NCBI GenBank assembly: GCA_016713275.1
Contig: JADJPL010000003.1
Coordinates: 372,001-436,000 of the forward strand
Source of the DNA: Haliscomenobacter sp.
Lineage (GTDB): Bacteria; Bacteroidota; Bacteroidia; Chitinophagales; Saprospiraceae
DNA: 64,000 nucleotides
Direction: 5' to 3'
Part shown: piece by piece, positions 46,209-57,529 of the stretch
Numbering within the stretch: the first letter of the stretch is position 1
Layout: the number at the start of each line of letters is the position of its first letter
Notes under the pieces: generated by a model
Told to the model about the DNA's origin: nothing
The model's input: the letters and a program-made list of their open reading frames with translations, nothing else
The model's database searches: none
Position numbers and translations under genes: made by a program

Positions 46209-48857
46209 TCAATGGATCAGGGAGAACTCACCCTGGATGGAAAGCAGGTTGCCGTCGGTAAGTTCTAGTACGGCGCTGTAAACATACACCCCGGTTTCGA
46301 GGAGTTGCCCCCGGTGTTTGCCGTCCCATCCGCTATGGTCTGCATTGGGGGCCAAGTCGTGGGATTCAAACACCATAAGCCCCCAGCGGTTGAAGACCCG
46401 CAGGGATCGGACCATGCGAACCTGACGGGTATCTGCGTACACCATCAGCCGGTCGTTGACGCCGTCGCCGTCGGGCGAAAAGGCGGAGGGGACGAAAATG
46501 GCAGCTTCGCGGTCCAGCTTGATAATGATCGAAGCCCCGTCGGAACAACCAAACACATCGGTGATCTTGAGCAGTAAGGTTTCATTTTCCAGCGCCGTCA
46601 GGATCGGGCGAAGGCAATCGCTACAGTTCAGGTGGGCAGCGGGCGACCATTCCAATTTCCCTACCAGGGTTAACGGAATATGCAGTATGGGCTCGATGGG
46701 GTATTTTTCTCCGAGCTCCAGTTTGACGGAAGGGACGAGCTCCACCATCCGGGAATAGCGCGCCGGCATAAGGAAGGACTGCTGGATCACGCAGCCGTTG
46801 GCGTCCCGGGAATATAAAGTGTACGTGTCGCCGGGCCGGAGCTGGTCGAAAAGGGATTGGTCCTGGAAATTTTTTCCATCGATAGAATAGGCGTAGGGAG
46901 GGACCCCCCCTTTGGCGCTGAGCACCAGAAAAGTCCCCCTCAAATCCCGGCAGTCGAACGTCACTTCTTCCAGCTTGGGAGGTTCCTTGATCGTCACGGA
47001 GGATTCGGCAAAACAATTATTCCGGTCTCTTATGGTGAAGGGGAAATCGCCGGCAGGGAGCCCGCTCAAGCGGGTCGTGTCCCCGGCCCAGCCGTTCCAG
47101 TCGAACCGGTAGGGGGCCGTTCCGCCGCTCACTTCCACCTCAATTTGTCCATCCTGGCGCCCGGCGCAGGTCAGGTCTTTTTTGCGGATAATGGTTTTTA
47201 GGGAGAAATGACGGATTTCTGCCTTCCCTTGTACGATGCCATCGCAAAAGGCGTCTCTAAACTCCGAAATCACCAGGGACCCCTCTCCCAGGACGGGGAG
47301 GCGGTAGCCTTTGTCGGGGATATTTTTTACGGTATCTTTTTTTCGCGCCGATGGAATAGACGAAAGAAAAGGGAGGTTCCCCGGAAAAGCAATGGGGACA
47401 TAAGCGGTATCGCCCTGGCAGACGTCCTGGTGGCTTTGGACGGAAAGCACAGGCGGCGGCCTTCGGGAAAGCCGGATCTTGCTGGCGCTTGTTCGCCCGC
47501 AGGCATCGGTGATCGTAAGCCCCACGGTGGAATCAGCCTGGGGTTGCAGGAGGATAAAGCTGGTGGTATCTCCTGTAGACCAAAGGTAGGTATAACCCGG
47601 CACGCCGCCTTCCGCTTTAGTTTCCACCCGTACGGATTCGCCAATGCAGATCGTTTGGTTTTCCAGGCCGGAAGTCAGCGGGGGAGGGTCTTCGATAAAG
47701 AGCCGGGCCGTATCGCTGATGCAGGCGCAGGGAAAATCGAGTTCCAACACAATGCTTTCAACCGATTCCTGGCGGCTATCGATGAGGATTTCGATGGGGA
47801 CGGCAGCTTCTGCGGCCCCTGCAGGGATGGTAACGGTTTTGGGAAGCGGCATGAAATCCAGGCCCTGGATAGCAGTGCTGGCAGAGGAAACCCGAAGGCC
47901 AATCGTAAGCGGCAAATCGGTTTTTTCTCCTTCCCGGCGGCGGGCAAGAAAGTACCCGGTGTTGCATCCTTCCAGGATCGTATCCTGTCCGTTCGTCGAT
48001 CCGGCAGCCAGGTTGATGTTTCCTCCGATGTTAAAGCTCTCGGCTTCCAGAAAGACCGCCGAGTCGTAATTCCCGTCGCTGACGTCGGCAATGACGAGCC
48101 GCAGGTGGTAGGTCTGGCAGGGGATTAGCTTCAGGGTGGCAGTCATGGGTTTGGTGAAGCCGTCGAACTCGATCAGGCTCAGATTGGCAGGCTGCGTCCA
48201 TTCGATCTGGCAGCGTTCGGCATCCCTGCGGGGTTCGTTGCGCACAAACAGGGAATCGTTTTTCAGGTGGTTGATATTGTTGATAGAAACATATTCCTTG
48301 CCGCCGGGAACCAGGGCTACATTTTGGGATTGGTTGCTGAACGTCCCGTTGATTCCCGGGCCGCTGACGAAAAAGCCGAACACGTCGTTAAAAGAAGTGC
48401 CTACAAACTCGCAGTATTCCTCCGAAGCGAATACATACCGGAAGGTGACGATGCTATCCAGAGGCACAAAGTCAAACTCTACGCCTACCGCGTCATAAAT
48501 TGGCGCAGAGGTAAGGATCTTCAGGTCGCCGTCTCCGGCAGTGTCTTTGAAGTCGCCCCCTTCGTCCCCCTTTTCGTTAGGCCCTTCGGCATTTCCCACC
48601 GGGCCGGTGGCCAGGAGAATACCCCGCTCAATGCCGATGATGCTTTCTCCCTGCTCGAAGTAGCCGATTCCTTTTTTATTTCCTATGGATTTGATCTTGC
48701 TGACGTTTTTGCATGCTCCTCCAACGAAAATATCCTGGATCAGGGCGTCGACGGGAAAGCGGTCGGAGGTGCGTATGCCTGCCAAAGGCGCAGGCGCCCC
48801 GCCGGGGCCCGGCACGGAGCACGCGATCCAACTCCAAATTAGCCAGGTTAGGGACAT
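46209..48857 (-). CDS. Choice-of-anchor L / gliding C-terminal (T9SS type B) surface protein
   Basis: 882 residues. N-terminal signal region (MSLTWLIWSWIACSVPGPGG), then the choice-of-anchor-L domain: GIERGILLATGPVGNAEGPN, VGVEFDFVPLDSIVTFRYVFASEEY. Next, Calx-beta-like sequence (TVTIPAGAAEAAVPIEI), two SprB-type repeats (GGVPGYTYLWSTGDTTS, GGTAPYRFDWNGWAGDTT), and the gliding C-terminal domain (IFVPSAFSPDGDGVNDRL, RVFNRWGLMVFE). Secreted by T9SS and probably attached to the surface, with an adhesion or gliding role. Frame intact. Confidence 0.92.
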   Translation of the reverse strand: MSLTWLIWSWIACSVPGPGGAPAPLAGIRTSDRFPVDALIQDIFVGGACKNVSKIKSIGNKKGIGYFEQGESIIGIERGILLATGPVGNAEGPNEKGDEGGDFKDTAGDGDLKILTSAPIYDAVGVEFDFVPLDSIVTFRYVFASEEYCEFVGTSFNDVFGFFVSGPGINGTFSNQSQNVALVPGGKEYVSINNINHLKNDSLFVRNEPRRDAERCQIEWTQPANLSLIEFDGFTKPMTATLKLIPCQTYHLRLVIADVSDGNYDSAVFLEAESFNIGGNINLAAGSTNGQDTILEGCNTGYFLARRREGEKTDLPLTIGLRVSSASTAIQGLDFMPLPKTVTIPAGAAEAAVPIEILIDSRQESVESIVLELDFPCACISDTARLFIEDPPPLTSGLENQTICIGESVRVETKAEGGVPGYTYLWSTGDTTSFILLQPQADSTVGLTITDACGRTSASKIRLSRRPPPVLSVQSHQDVCQGDTAYVPIAFPGNLPFLSSIPSARKKDTVKNIPDKGYRLPVLGEGSLVISEFRDAFCDGIVQGKAEIRHFSLKTIIRKKDLTCAGRQDGQIEVEVSGGTAPYRFDWNGWAGDTTRLSGLPAGDFPFTIRDRNNCFAESSVTIKEPPKLEEVTFDCRDLRGTFLVLSAKGGVPPYAYSIDGKNFQDQSLFDQLRPGDTYTLYSRDANGCVIQQSFLMPARYSRMVELVPSVKLELGEKYPIEPILHIPLTLVGKLEWSPAAHLNCSDCLRPILTALENETLLLKITDVFGCSDGASIIIKLDREAAIFVPSAFSPDGDGVNDRLMVYADTRQVRMVRSLRVFNRWGLMVFESHDLAPNADHSGWDGKHRGQLLETGVYVYSAVLELTDGNLLSIQGEFSLIH

Positions 48858-49208
48858 AAGGACGGGATTTTCGAAAATAATCTTTGGGAAAGACGCACCT
48901 CTAATGAAAACGCGATTATCCGGGCCAAGATTTTCGAAAGATAAAAAAGACTTTGCCTTTTTTTTACGGTTAACTGGCTAAGTCTGTATATTTGCGGTAC
49001 ATCCCCCCCTTATTTATTCTTTTATTAGGATTATTTTTATATTATCTTGTTCCCGGAATCCTGAAAGGTGTGCATCTGCCTCCAGATTGCGGATACAAGA
49101 TCCTCGTCTTTAAGCCAGGGAAATCAATCAACACCTTGCCCCAATCCTGTTTACAGTTACCGGTCTGCGGACTGAATCATTTTGCCATAGTCTCAAATTA
49201 TAATCTCT
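48858..49208. promoter_or_regulatory. Divergent intergenic region with promoter of the giant repeat protein
   Basis: 351 bp. TATATTTGC at 48987-48995 is an exact -7 box on the plus strand and implies an untranslated leader of about 205 nt. A second, one-off box (TCATTTTGC) near 49176 would give a short leader. The T-rich tract 48945-48968 may be the minus-strand upstream region. No gene inside. Confidence 0.5.
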
Positions 49209-52200
49209 ATGATCCACCTTCGACAAATCGTTGTATTGCTATTTTTCGTCTGGAGCAGCGCCCCGGCGTTTAGCCAAACGGCATGGAAATGCGGCACGGA
49301 TACCCGCATCGCTCTGGAAGGAACTACCGAAACAAGCGTGTTAACCTGCGCAGAGGACGGGCGCCCGAGCATCCTGACCTTTGAGTCCAGTTCCTCGTCG
49401 TTGCCTTACGCCTTTGTGGTGGCAGATGAAGCGGGCATTATCCAGTTGGTAACGAACCGGCTTTCCATCGATTTCGACCAGTTTGCCATCGGCAATTACC
49501 GGGTGTATGTTTTGTCCTATTTGGGGCATCTGTCGGCTAAGGCGGGTATGAACATTAACAAGGACCCGCTTGGGAAAATCTGCTACGGCCTTTCGGCCAA
49601 TTATATCCGGGTAGGCCATCTGACGCCCAACGGAGGTCAGATTGAATTCGCCGGAGGCGGGACCTCCCGGCTGGTCTGTGCCAACAATGAAAAGCCCGAT
49701 GTGCTTTCCTTCCTCACCACCAGCACGGATCCTCAGTATCGGTATTTTCTTACCGATGCCAATAACGTGCTGCTGGAGGTGCTGGACGGCAACTCCCTGG
49801 ATTTCAACCTGGCGGAGAGCGTCCGCCGCATTTGGGGCGCGTCCGTCGTCGGGGAAATCACCGTTCAACCCGGGGAAATCCTCACCGGGGCAATCCTTGC
49901 CTCAGAGTGCTTTGGCTTGTCAAGCAATTTCCTGGAAGTGGTCCCCATTGAGCCGCAGGGGGGGCAAGTATCGTTTGCCGGCCTGGGCGCCCGGGTTGAG
50001 CAATGCAGCAACGACGACCGCAACGCGGTTTTCCCGTTGAGTTCTACATCTACTTCGCTGGCTTCCTACCTATACCTGCTCACCGACGAAGAGAACCGCC
50101 TGATCCAGGTCCTGAACGATGCCCGTCTGGACGCTTCCGGGCTGGTAGCAGGGAACTACCGGATATGGGGAATGTCGTATCTGGGAAATACGGCGCTTAC
50201 GCCGGGCATGCAGATAACCGCAGGGGCCCTGAGCGACGATTGCTTTGAATTATCCGCCAACTTCGCGGAACTGGAGATTTTCGACCTGGATCCCGGAACC
50301 ATTCGGACCCAGGGCAATGAATCCCGTAAGGTGCTTTGTCTCAATGACCAAACCGAGGATAAGCTAAGCTTTCTGGTTACTCCTTTTCCCGGTTTTGAGT
50401 ACCTGCTGGTAATTACTGACGAGAACAATCAAATCGTCTCCCTGGCTAACCCTGGCCCGGCGGTCGATTTTGCCGCCTTGCCCGGCAATAAGTATCGGGT
50501 ATACGGGCTTTCTTACCAGGGCAAGGTGTTGATCGGCCCTGGCATGCCGCTTGGGAGTCAGCCGCTTGCCGAAGGGTGTTTTGCCCTTACTTCGAGCTTC
50601 GTCGAAGTGGAGAAGAAAAACCCGGATGGTGGGATCGTCAAACTGGAGGATGGAACCGATAAGGTGCAACTGTGCTACCTGTCGGGGAGCACGCCAGGCA
50701 GCCTCCGGCTCACCACGACGGGAAAGAACGGGGAGAATTACCTCTTCCTGCTTACGGACAGCAACGACAACATCCAAACCATTTCCGCCGGCGGGCAGTT
50801 CGATCTGGGAAGCTTTCCCGGGGGCGCTTACCGGATCTATGGGTTGTCCTATACCGGAGCGCTTTCGTTCCCCTCCGGCGCCAACATCAACAATACCAAC
50901 TTTTCCAATGAGTGCGCCGACCTGTCGGACAATTTCGTTTCGATTTCCAAAACAATCCTGGACGGCGCCTCCATTTCTTTCCAGGACGGAAGCTCCGAGG
51001 CGCTCCTTTGCACCGACGGCGCCGGCGTTGCGGGCGCCAACCTGGCGAACACCGCTACCGCAGTTCAGCAATACGCTTACCTGCTCACGGACACCGATAA
51101 CAAGGTACTCCGGATTTTCCATGCGGATAACCGCGTGACCCTGGAAAAGGAGGAAGAAGGCGATTTTCGCGTTTGGGGGGTCGCTTATAGCGGGACGCTT
51201 CTTACTCAAGTGGGAAGCAACCTCAGCCAGACTATTCATAGCGATCAGTGTTTTGAGTTGTCGAAGAATTTTGTGGTGCTCAAACGCCGCAATGTAGAAG
51301 GAGGAGCGGTACAACTCGCCGGCAATGCCCCGTCTTTCCTTGGATGCTTTGACGGAGGAAGCGGCGCTCCAGTTCTGGAAGTGCAGTTTTCGCGCAACCC
51401 GATAGGCGCTCGGTCGGCTTTTTTGGTTACCGATGCCAACAACGTCGTTCAGGCCATCAGCCAGACCAGGCAGGTGGCATTTAATGGATTTGCTCCCGGG
51501 AATTACCGGGTATGGCATCTGGCGTATTCGGGAGAACTGAAAGTAGAAGCAGGCCAGGGCATTGGATTGACCTCCTTGTCCTCCGAATGTTTCGATTTGT
51601 CGGACAACTTCATTCCCGTTACGCTGGAGCGGGTGGAAGGCGCTATGGTCCGCTTGAGCGACGAAACGACCGAACGCACCATCTGCCTTGGGCAGGAATC
51701 CGGATTTGTATCCTTTAAAAACACCGGAACCTCGGCATCTACCTATCGGTATGTGCTGACGAATGGCAAAGACGAGATGATCCTTGCCCTGATCGGCAGC
51801 AGCTTTGACATCAGCGTGGCGCCTGCAGGGGATTACCGGATTTATGGCATTTCTTATACCGGCAACTTGCTGCTTACCAACGGACAGAATATTCGCACCG
51901 CTCCGATTTCCGACCGCTGCTTCGCGCTTTCGGACAACTTCATTTCCCTTCGGAATGAATTGGTCAGAGGAGGGTCTATCTTCTTTAATAACGGCGCTAT
52001 TGGCGACCGGTTTGTATGCCCGGATGATCTGGAGGGCTCGGTGATCAAGTTTAGTAAAGCGGCAGAGGTGGGCCCGGCGTATGCGTATCTGGTTACAGAT
52101 CAGCAAAGCCTGATTGTGGCGGTCAGTACTTCGGATAGCGTGAACTTCGCCGAGTTGCCCGAGGGGATTTATCAGGTTTGGGGGTTGGCGTATTCCGGAA

Positions 52201-54699
52201 AGCTGAATGCCGCGCCGGGAGTGCATCCGATCCGCGTGCCACTGGCTGACGGGTGTTTTTCGCTTTCGGGCAATTCATTGATTGTTCGCCGCACAAGCCC
52301 TCTGGGCGGCACGATTTCCCTTCCGGATGGGAGCGATTTCCTGGCGATCTGCCCTGAAAGCAATCAGCCCAAGGCGATCCAGGTCGAAGGCAGAGGCGGC
52401 CAAGGCGGGCAGGAAGTCTTTCTTTTATCCGATAGCAACAACGTCGTAGTGGAATCTTCGCTTTCCGGCCGCTTCGTACTTGACAGCCTTCCCAAGGGAG
52501 ACTATCTGGTGCGCACGCTGATTTTCAATGGCGATTTGCTCGCTGCCGCCGGCGTCGATATGGATACGGCGGAGTTGGCGACTTCTTGTTATAGCCTGAG
52601 TGCCAATGCCGTTAGCCTCCTGGTGGAATCTCCCAATGCGGGTACCGTAACCGTGACCCCAATGCATCTGGTAACCGGTAATAACCTGGGCACTTGCATC
52701 AGCGGCGTTTCGGATTCCAATAACGTCCTTTTGGTGCGGGCGTTGGGTTCCAGCCAGACCCCGTACCTGATTTTGGCAACGGACACCCTGAATCAGTTGC
52801 TGTTCTCCCTCGAAGTCAAACCAGCAACGGTTCCTAACGATCCGACGGCGTTCTTCTTCGAAGGGCAAATTCCTTTTGATGCTCTTGGCGGCGGCGATTT
52901 CCTGTTCTATGGTCTTGCCTATACCGGCAACCTCAACCTCACTCCGGGTAAGCGTATCGAAGGGGTTTCGCTCTCCGATGATTGCTTCAGCCTGACGCAA
53001 AGCGCGCGCTTCACCCTTCTGGAAGCCGACGGTGGCCGGATCGAAGCGGATGGCTTTGAAGGCGACACCGTATTTGTATGCCCTGGCGATCAGGTCCAGG
53101 ATTCGATCTTCTTCTCTACGTCGTCTCAGGGATATGGGGCGGGTTATCGCTATTTCCTGACGAATGCTTCCAACCTGGTGCTCTCCGAACTGCCGGGGAA
53201 TGTTCAGAATTTTGAAAACGCCGGCTTCCGCGAATTACGGATCTGGGCCGCTTCCTTTACGGGGAATTTCGCTTCTCCGCGCAACAAAAACCTGCGGACG
53301 GCAACGCTTTCCGACGCTTGCTTTGATTTGTCGGACAACTTCCTGACCATTATCCGGGAAGCGCCCGAGGCAACTTCGATCAGTACGGCAGACAACAAAC
53401 AGGAGGTTTATTTTTGTCCGGGCAAGGATGGGTCTACGGTACAGCTCAAGACGGCATCCAAGGCCAAAGCGGGGTTTGTCTACATCCTCACCGATGCTTC
53501 CGGGGTGGTCAATGAAATTAACCGGACGGGCAGCATTGATCTGAAAGCAAAGGCAGTGGGCGTCTATACCGTGTATGGTCTTTCGTATACCGGCCGCTTA
53601 TTGTTCCGAACCGGAGACACCCTGAACCTCAACGCCCCCTTATCGAGCAGTTGCTTTGTGCTGGCTTCTAATCAGGTGAAGCTTACCCGGGGAGGGGAAG
53701 TGGACGGGAAGTCGATTACTACGCTTTTCGGGGATTCGCTGTTCTACACCTGTCCTGGCGACGGGGTGAGCGATTTGGTGATCGTGTTCCCGCCGCAGCC
53801 TGAGAATGGGTCGGAGTACCGTTTATTCATTACCGACGATCAAAACCGGATTGTTTTCCCCGACGTTCAGAGCGATTTGATTGATTTCGACGCCTCCGCT
53901 CCGGGCGTGTACCGGGTTTGGGGAGTATCGTATACCGGCCAGTTTTTAGGGCAATTCGGCATGCGTTTGGACGAAGGCGCGCTGAGTTCGGATTGCTACG
54001 ATTTGTCGGACAACTTTATCACGGTGGTCGCTCAAATCCCTGTTGGAGGGGCGCTCACTACAAGCGATGGGCAAACCAAGGTGAATGTCGTTCGGGCGGA
54101 TGGAAAACCGGATATCTATGGCTTTGTGCGCACGGGAGGCTCTTCCGGCACGCCGGTTCGTTACCTGCTCACGGATATCGACAACGTGATCCTGGCGGTC
54201 TCTTCTACCGATAGTTTTGATTTCGATCAGCTGGAGGTGGGCGAGTACCGGGTTTGGGGCTTAACCTTTACCGGGATATTCCTGGCAGCCCCAGGCGCCG
54301 ACGCTGATTTGTCGCCGTTGAGCGACAACTGTTTTTCGCTTACCTCCAACTTTGTAACCATTAACGTAATCGCTTCGAGTGGCCTGTCCAACGCCTGGAT
54401 TGCTACCCTGGGGCCTGAAAAGGAAGCCCGCCCAAGGCTTTTCCTGAACGCGGCCCCCAATCCGGTCTCCGAGACGTTGCAAGTTGGGTTTTCCGTGGAA
54501 ACCCTTCAAGCGGGAGAAGCGCACTTGCAACTGTTCTCCTCACGGGCGAACTCCTGCGCGTGCAAAGATACAACCGCTTGCCGGGTACAACACGGCAGTG
54601 CTGGACATGAGCAGCCTGACCGACGGGGTGTACTTCCTGCGCCTGTTCCATCAGGGAGCTCAGGAAACCCTCCGGGTGGTGAAGATCACCCGGCCCTGA
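49209..54699 (+). CDS. Giant surface protein of 15 tandem Cys-pair repeats, T9SS type A (two frame breaks)
   Basis: Signal peptide MIHLRQIVVLLFFVWSSAPAFSQ, then 15 repeats of about 105-115 residues up to ~54390. Each has: a glycine-rich start (GGxVxLxDG), LC plus a variable stretch, a YxYLLTDxNNxVL strand, an LPxGxYRVWGLSYTGxL signature, and DCFxLSDNFIxV, so two Cys per repeat. The end is a type A sorting domain (LNAAPNPVSETLQVGF, DMSSLTDGVYFLRLF, LRVVKITRP). It is reached only after adding one base near 54538 and one near 54581, giving FSLTGELLRVQRYNRLPGYN; total 1830 residues. Surface adhesin-like; function unknown. Confidence 0.88.
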
Positions 54700-54713
54700 C
54701 GCCGGGGTAGCCC

Positions 54714-54758
54714 AAAACGAAAAGGGCCCAGGAAAAACTCCTGGGCCCTTTTCGTTTT
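54714..54758. terminator. Bidirectional intrinsic terminator
   Basis: A perfect 20-bp stem (AAAACGAAAAGGGCCCAGGA and its complement) with a 5-base loop, with A and T runs on both sides. Serves both the giant surface gene and rplS, which converge here. Confidence 0.93.
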
Positions 54759-54773
54759 TTAGAAAAAAAGGAA

Positions 54774-55133
54774 TCAGCTCTTTGCCGCCATTTTCTTTTC
54801 CTTGATACGCGCTTTTTTGCCAAGCAGCGCACGCAGGTAGAACAAACGCGCACGGCGCACTTTGCCGCGCTTCAGCAGCTGGATTTCCGTGATATTCGGA
54901 GAAGAGAACGGGAAAATACGCTCTACGCCTACCCCGTTGGAGATTTTGCGCACGGTGAACGTTTTGGTGCCGCCTTCGCCTTTGATCTGGATGACATCGC
55001 CGCGGAAAGCCTGAATACGTTCCTTGTCTCCCTCGATGATTTTATAGTTCACCACGATGTTATCGCCGGGGCGGAACCTCGGAAATTCCCGCTGAGGTGT
55101 TAACTGCTCGTGAACAAATTTAATCGCGTCCAT
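54774..55133 (-). CDS. rplS: 50S ribosomal protein L19
   Basis: 119 residues: KFVHEQLTPQREFPRFRPGDNIVVNYKIIEG, ERIQAFRGDVIQIKG, TVRKISNGVGVERIFPFSSPNI, RRARLFYLRALLGKKARIKEK. All are the L19 signature. Stands alone, with its own promoter at 55174-55182 and the shared terminator downstream. Confidence 0.97.
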   Translation of the reverse strand: MDAIKFVHEQLTPQREFPRFRPGDNIVVNYKIIEGDKERIQAFRGDVIQIKGEGGTKTFTVRKISNGVGVERIFPFSSPNITEIQLLKRGKVRRARLFYLRALLGKKARIKEKKMAAKS

Positions 55134-55173
55134 TGCTCTGAAATTTAAAAAATGATGCGTCTCGAATTAGCCG

Positions 55174-55182
55174 TGCAAAGGT
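55174..55182 (-). promoter_or_regulatory. Bacteroidota -7 box (TACCTTTGC) for rplS
   Basis: Exact TAnnTTTGC on the minus strand, 40 nt before the rplS ATG, with an AT-rich upstream region. Confidence 0.65.
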
Positions 55183-55240
55183 AAGGAAATTACTTAAAAA
55201 GTAAGAATAATTTTACAGCAAAAAAAGTTTTCGCTGCCTG

Positions 55241-57516
55241 TTATCTGACCAAAGTAACGAAGCCCTTGTACTCATGCGAGTCGCCTCTGGGGCCTTGAAA
55301 CGCAACCAGGGTAACATATACTCCCGGCGGCGCTTCCTGCCCTTTGTTGAACTTACGCCCATTCCAGCCCACCTGGGGGTCGTCGGTTTGGAACACCATT
55401 TCCCCCCACCGGTTCCAGATCTGGAACTGGAAGTTGCGGATGCCCGGCAAGATACCTACTCCCTGGAAGACATCGTTTACGGAATCTTCATTGGGGGTAA
55501 AGGCGTTGGGCAGGAAGTACGTCACCAAGGGCTTGACGTCCACGATTTGAGAGGACGTGTCCATGCATCCGCTGGGGTGGGTGACGAAGAGTTTTACCTC
55601 GAACCTCCCCGTATCGGGAAACGAATACACCGGGTTGAGCTCCCGGGAGGTGGCGCCGGTCCCGAAATCCCAGAACCAGCCGATAGCGCGTTCGGACGCT
55701 TCCTGGAACTGAACTTTGGGGTAGAGGTTGCTCACTTCTTCCGGGCTGTAAGTGAAATCGGATTTGGGCGCTTCGAAGATGGTGATCAGATTCTTGAAGG
55801 TGGTGTCGGTTTTGCATCCTATAGGGGAAATGAGCTCGAGGTCGACCGTGTAGATACCGGGGTCCACATATTGATGCCAGGGGCTGATGGCATTGCTTTC
55901 GTTGCCATCTCCAAACTTCCACCGGATGGAATAGGTATCGTCGATGGGGTAGGACAGGTTTTCGAACAAAATATCCGCTGGGGTACATCCCCTGAAACTG
56001 CTTGGGGCAATGACGATAAGGGCGGGTACGGGGAAATAGGGCACTTCCCTGGTTTTTGTAGCCAGGCATTGGTTGGTATCCCGGACGGTCAGGGTGACGG
56101 GGATATTTCCGGGTTTTCGGTATACATGTTCGGCCTTTTTCCCCGATCCTTTCCCTCCATCGCCGAAATCCCAATTCCAGGAGGTAAGGATGCTGGCGGT
56201 TTTGGACCGGTCCTGAAACGCTACCGGCCCAGCGACGCAGGTGTCGTATTCAAATCCAAAATCGGCATTGATATCCGGATACACGTTCACCAGGATATTG
56301 GCCGTATCTCCGCAATCCGTATTGGGGTTGAGAATGAGTTGGCCTTTGTACACCCCAACCCCAGGGAAGGTGACGGTGGGCTCCCATTCCTTAAATGTCT
56401 GCAGTTTTCCTTTGATATCAAACCGCCATTCAAATTGGGTGATGAATTGCCGCTGATAGCTTTCGTTGATAAACTTAATGTCGGTAATCCCGCAGGAATT
56501 GACCTGATATTCCCTATCGCTGATAATTTTTGATTCTTTAATGTCTGCCACCACGGTAGGGTCGCAATTGGCCACATTGAACTGAAAATCCCGAAATACC
56601 CTGCTGAGCAGCTTGCCGGTCGTTTTGTCGTATTCGGATAAACAAACCCCACGACATATTGGCCCTGGATGCGCGGGGTGCCGGTGATGAGGCCGGTGTT
56701 GGGATCTATGGTTACGACGGGATCTCCACCCATTGGCGCCAGGGGTGAATAGAGGCTGTTGACGAACTGAATATCCTGGTAAGGCGGAGGGCAGGCAGGA
56801 TCGGGATAAGCGCCATCGCAACTGGCATAAACCAGCGGGTTTTGCTGAAGCGGACCGCCTCCATCCAGCGGGGCACAGAACCCATAAACCAGTTGGTCTC
56901 CATCGGGATCGGTGGCGGAGTGATCAAACCGCAACGGGGCATCTGCACAGATGACCGTAGGCGGAAACTGATTGAATCGGGGGCTGTTATTGCATTTCTT
57001 CTGCGCTTCCGGGGTGATCTCGATCGTAAAGGTGGCGCCATGGTCGCCTGGGTTGATGATATTGTTTACGGTAAGGTTGCGGCAGCAGCGTTGATAGGAA
57101 ATGTGGTAGCTCTCGTCGGATAAGGGTAGACTGACTCGGTACTGGCTCAGCCGGAATTTGTAAACGCCCAGTTCAACGCAAACATTCGGAGGAATAAGGC
57201 AGGGGTAGGTGGGCTGTTCTACGAACGATCTGTTCTGGAGCGGGACGTTGAGCCTGGCAACGTAACTGCGCTGTCCAAGTAGCGCGCAATTCGTTGCGCC
57301 CCCGCAGCGGTAAATCGCGATAAACGCTTCGGGGTCGAGCAAGGCGCACCCAGTGCAGCCGCAATCCCGGTAAATCGATAGCGTAAATTCGTAATCGCCG
57401 TTTCCCAGGCATTCGTAGGTCATGTTGCCTCCAATGATATGGCGGGCGGCGCCGATCCGGGGAAAGAGCCCCAAAGCCAGGATCGCCAGGGCGGCGGCCA
57501 AAAGGATTTTCTGCAT
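55241..57516 (-). CDS. PKD-repeat surface protein, gliding/T9SS type B C-terminus (one frame break)
   Basis: Paralogue of the next gene upstream. Signal peptide MQKILLAAALAILALGLFPRIGA, then the conserved start RHIIGGNMTYECLGNGDYEF, the Cys-rich block SYQRCCRNLTVNNIINPGDHGATFTIE, PxxPPPYQD and a TGLITGTPRIQGQYVVG segment. The frame breaks at the CCCC run 56647-56650; one more base gives VVGVCLSEYDKTTGKLLSR. Then come PKD domains (WDFGDGGKGSGKKAEHVY, WKFGDGNESN, WDFGTGATSRELNPVYSF) and the gliding C-terminal domain (FLPNAFTPNEDSVNDVF, IWNRWGEMVFQ). Repaired length 758 residues, nearly equal to its twin. Confidence 0.88.
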
Positions 57517-57529
57517 AGGGAATTTCTCG

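Noticed and set aside
50364..52226. 620-codon frame antisense to the giant repeat protein
   Set aside because: Mirror of the repetitive coding sequence; no domain, and the sense frame has signal peptide and conserved repeats.
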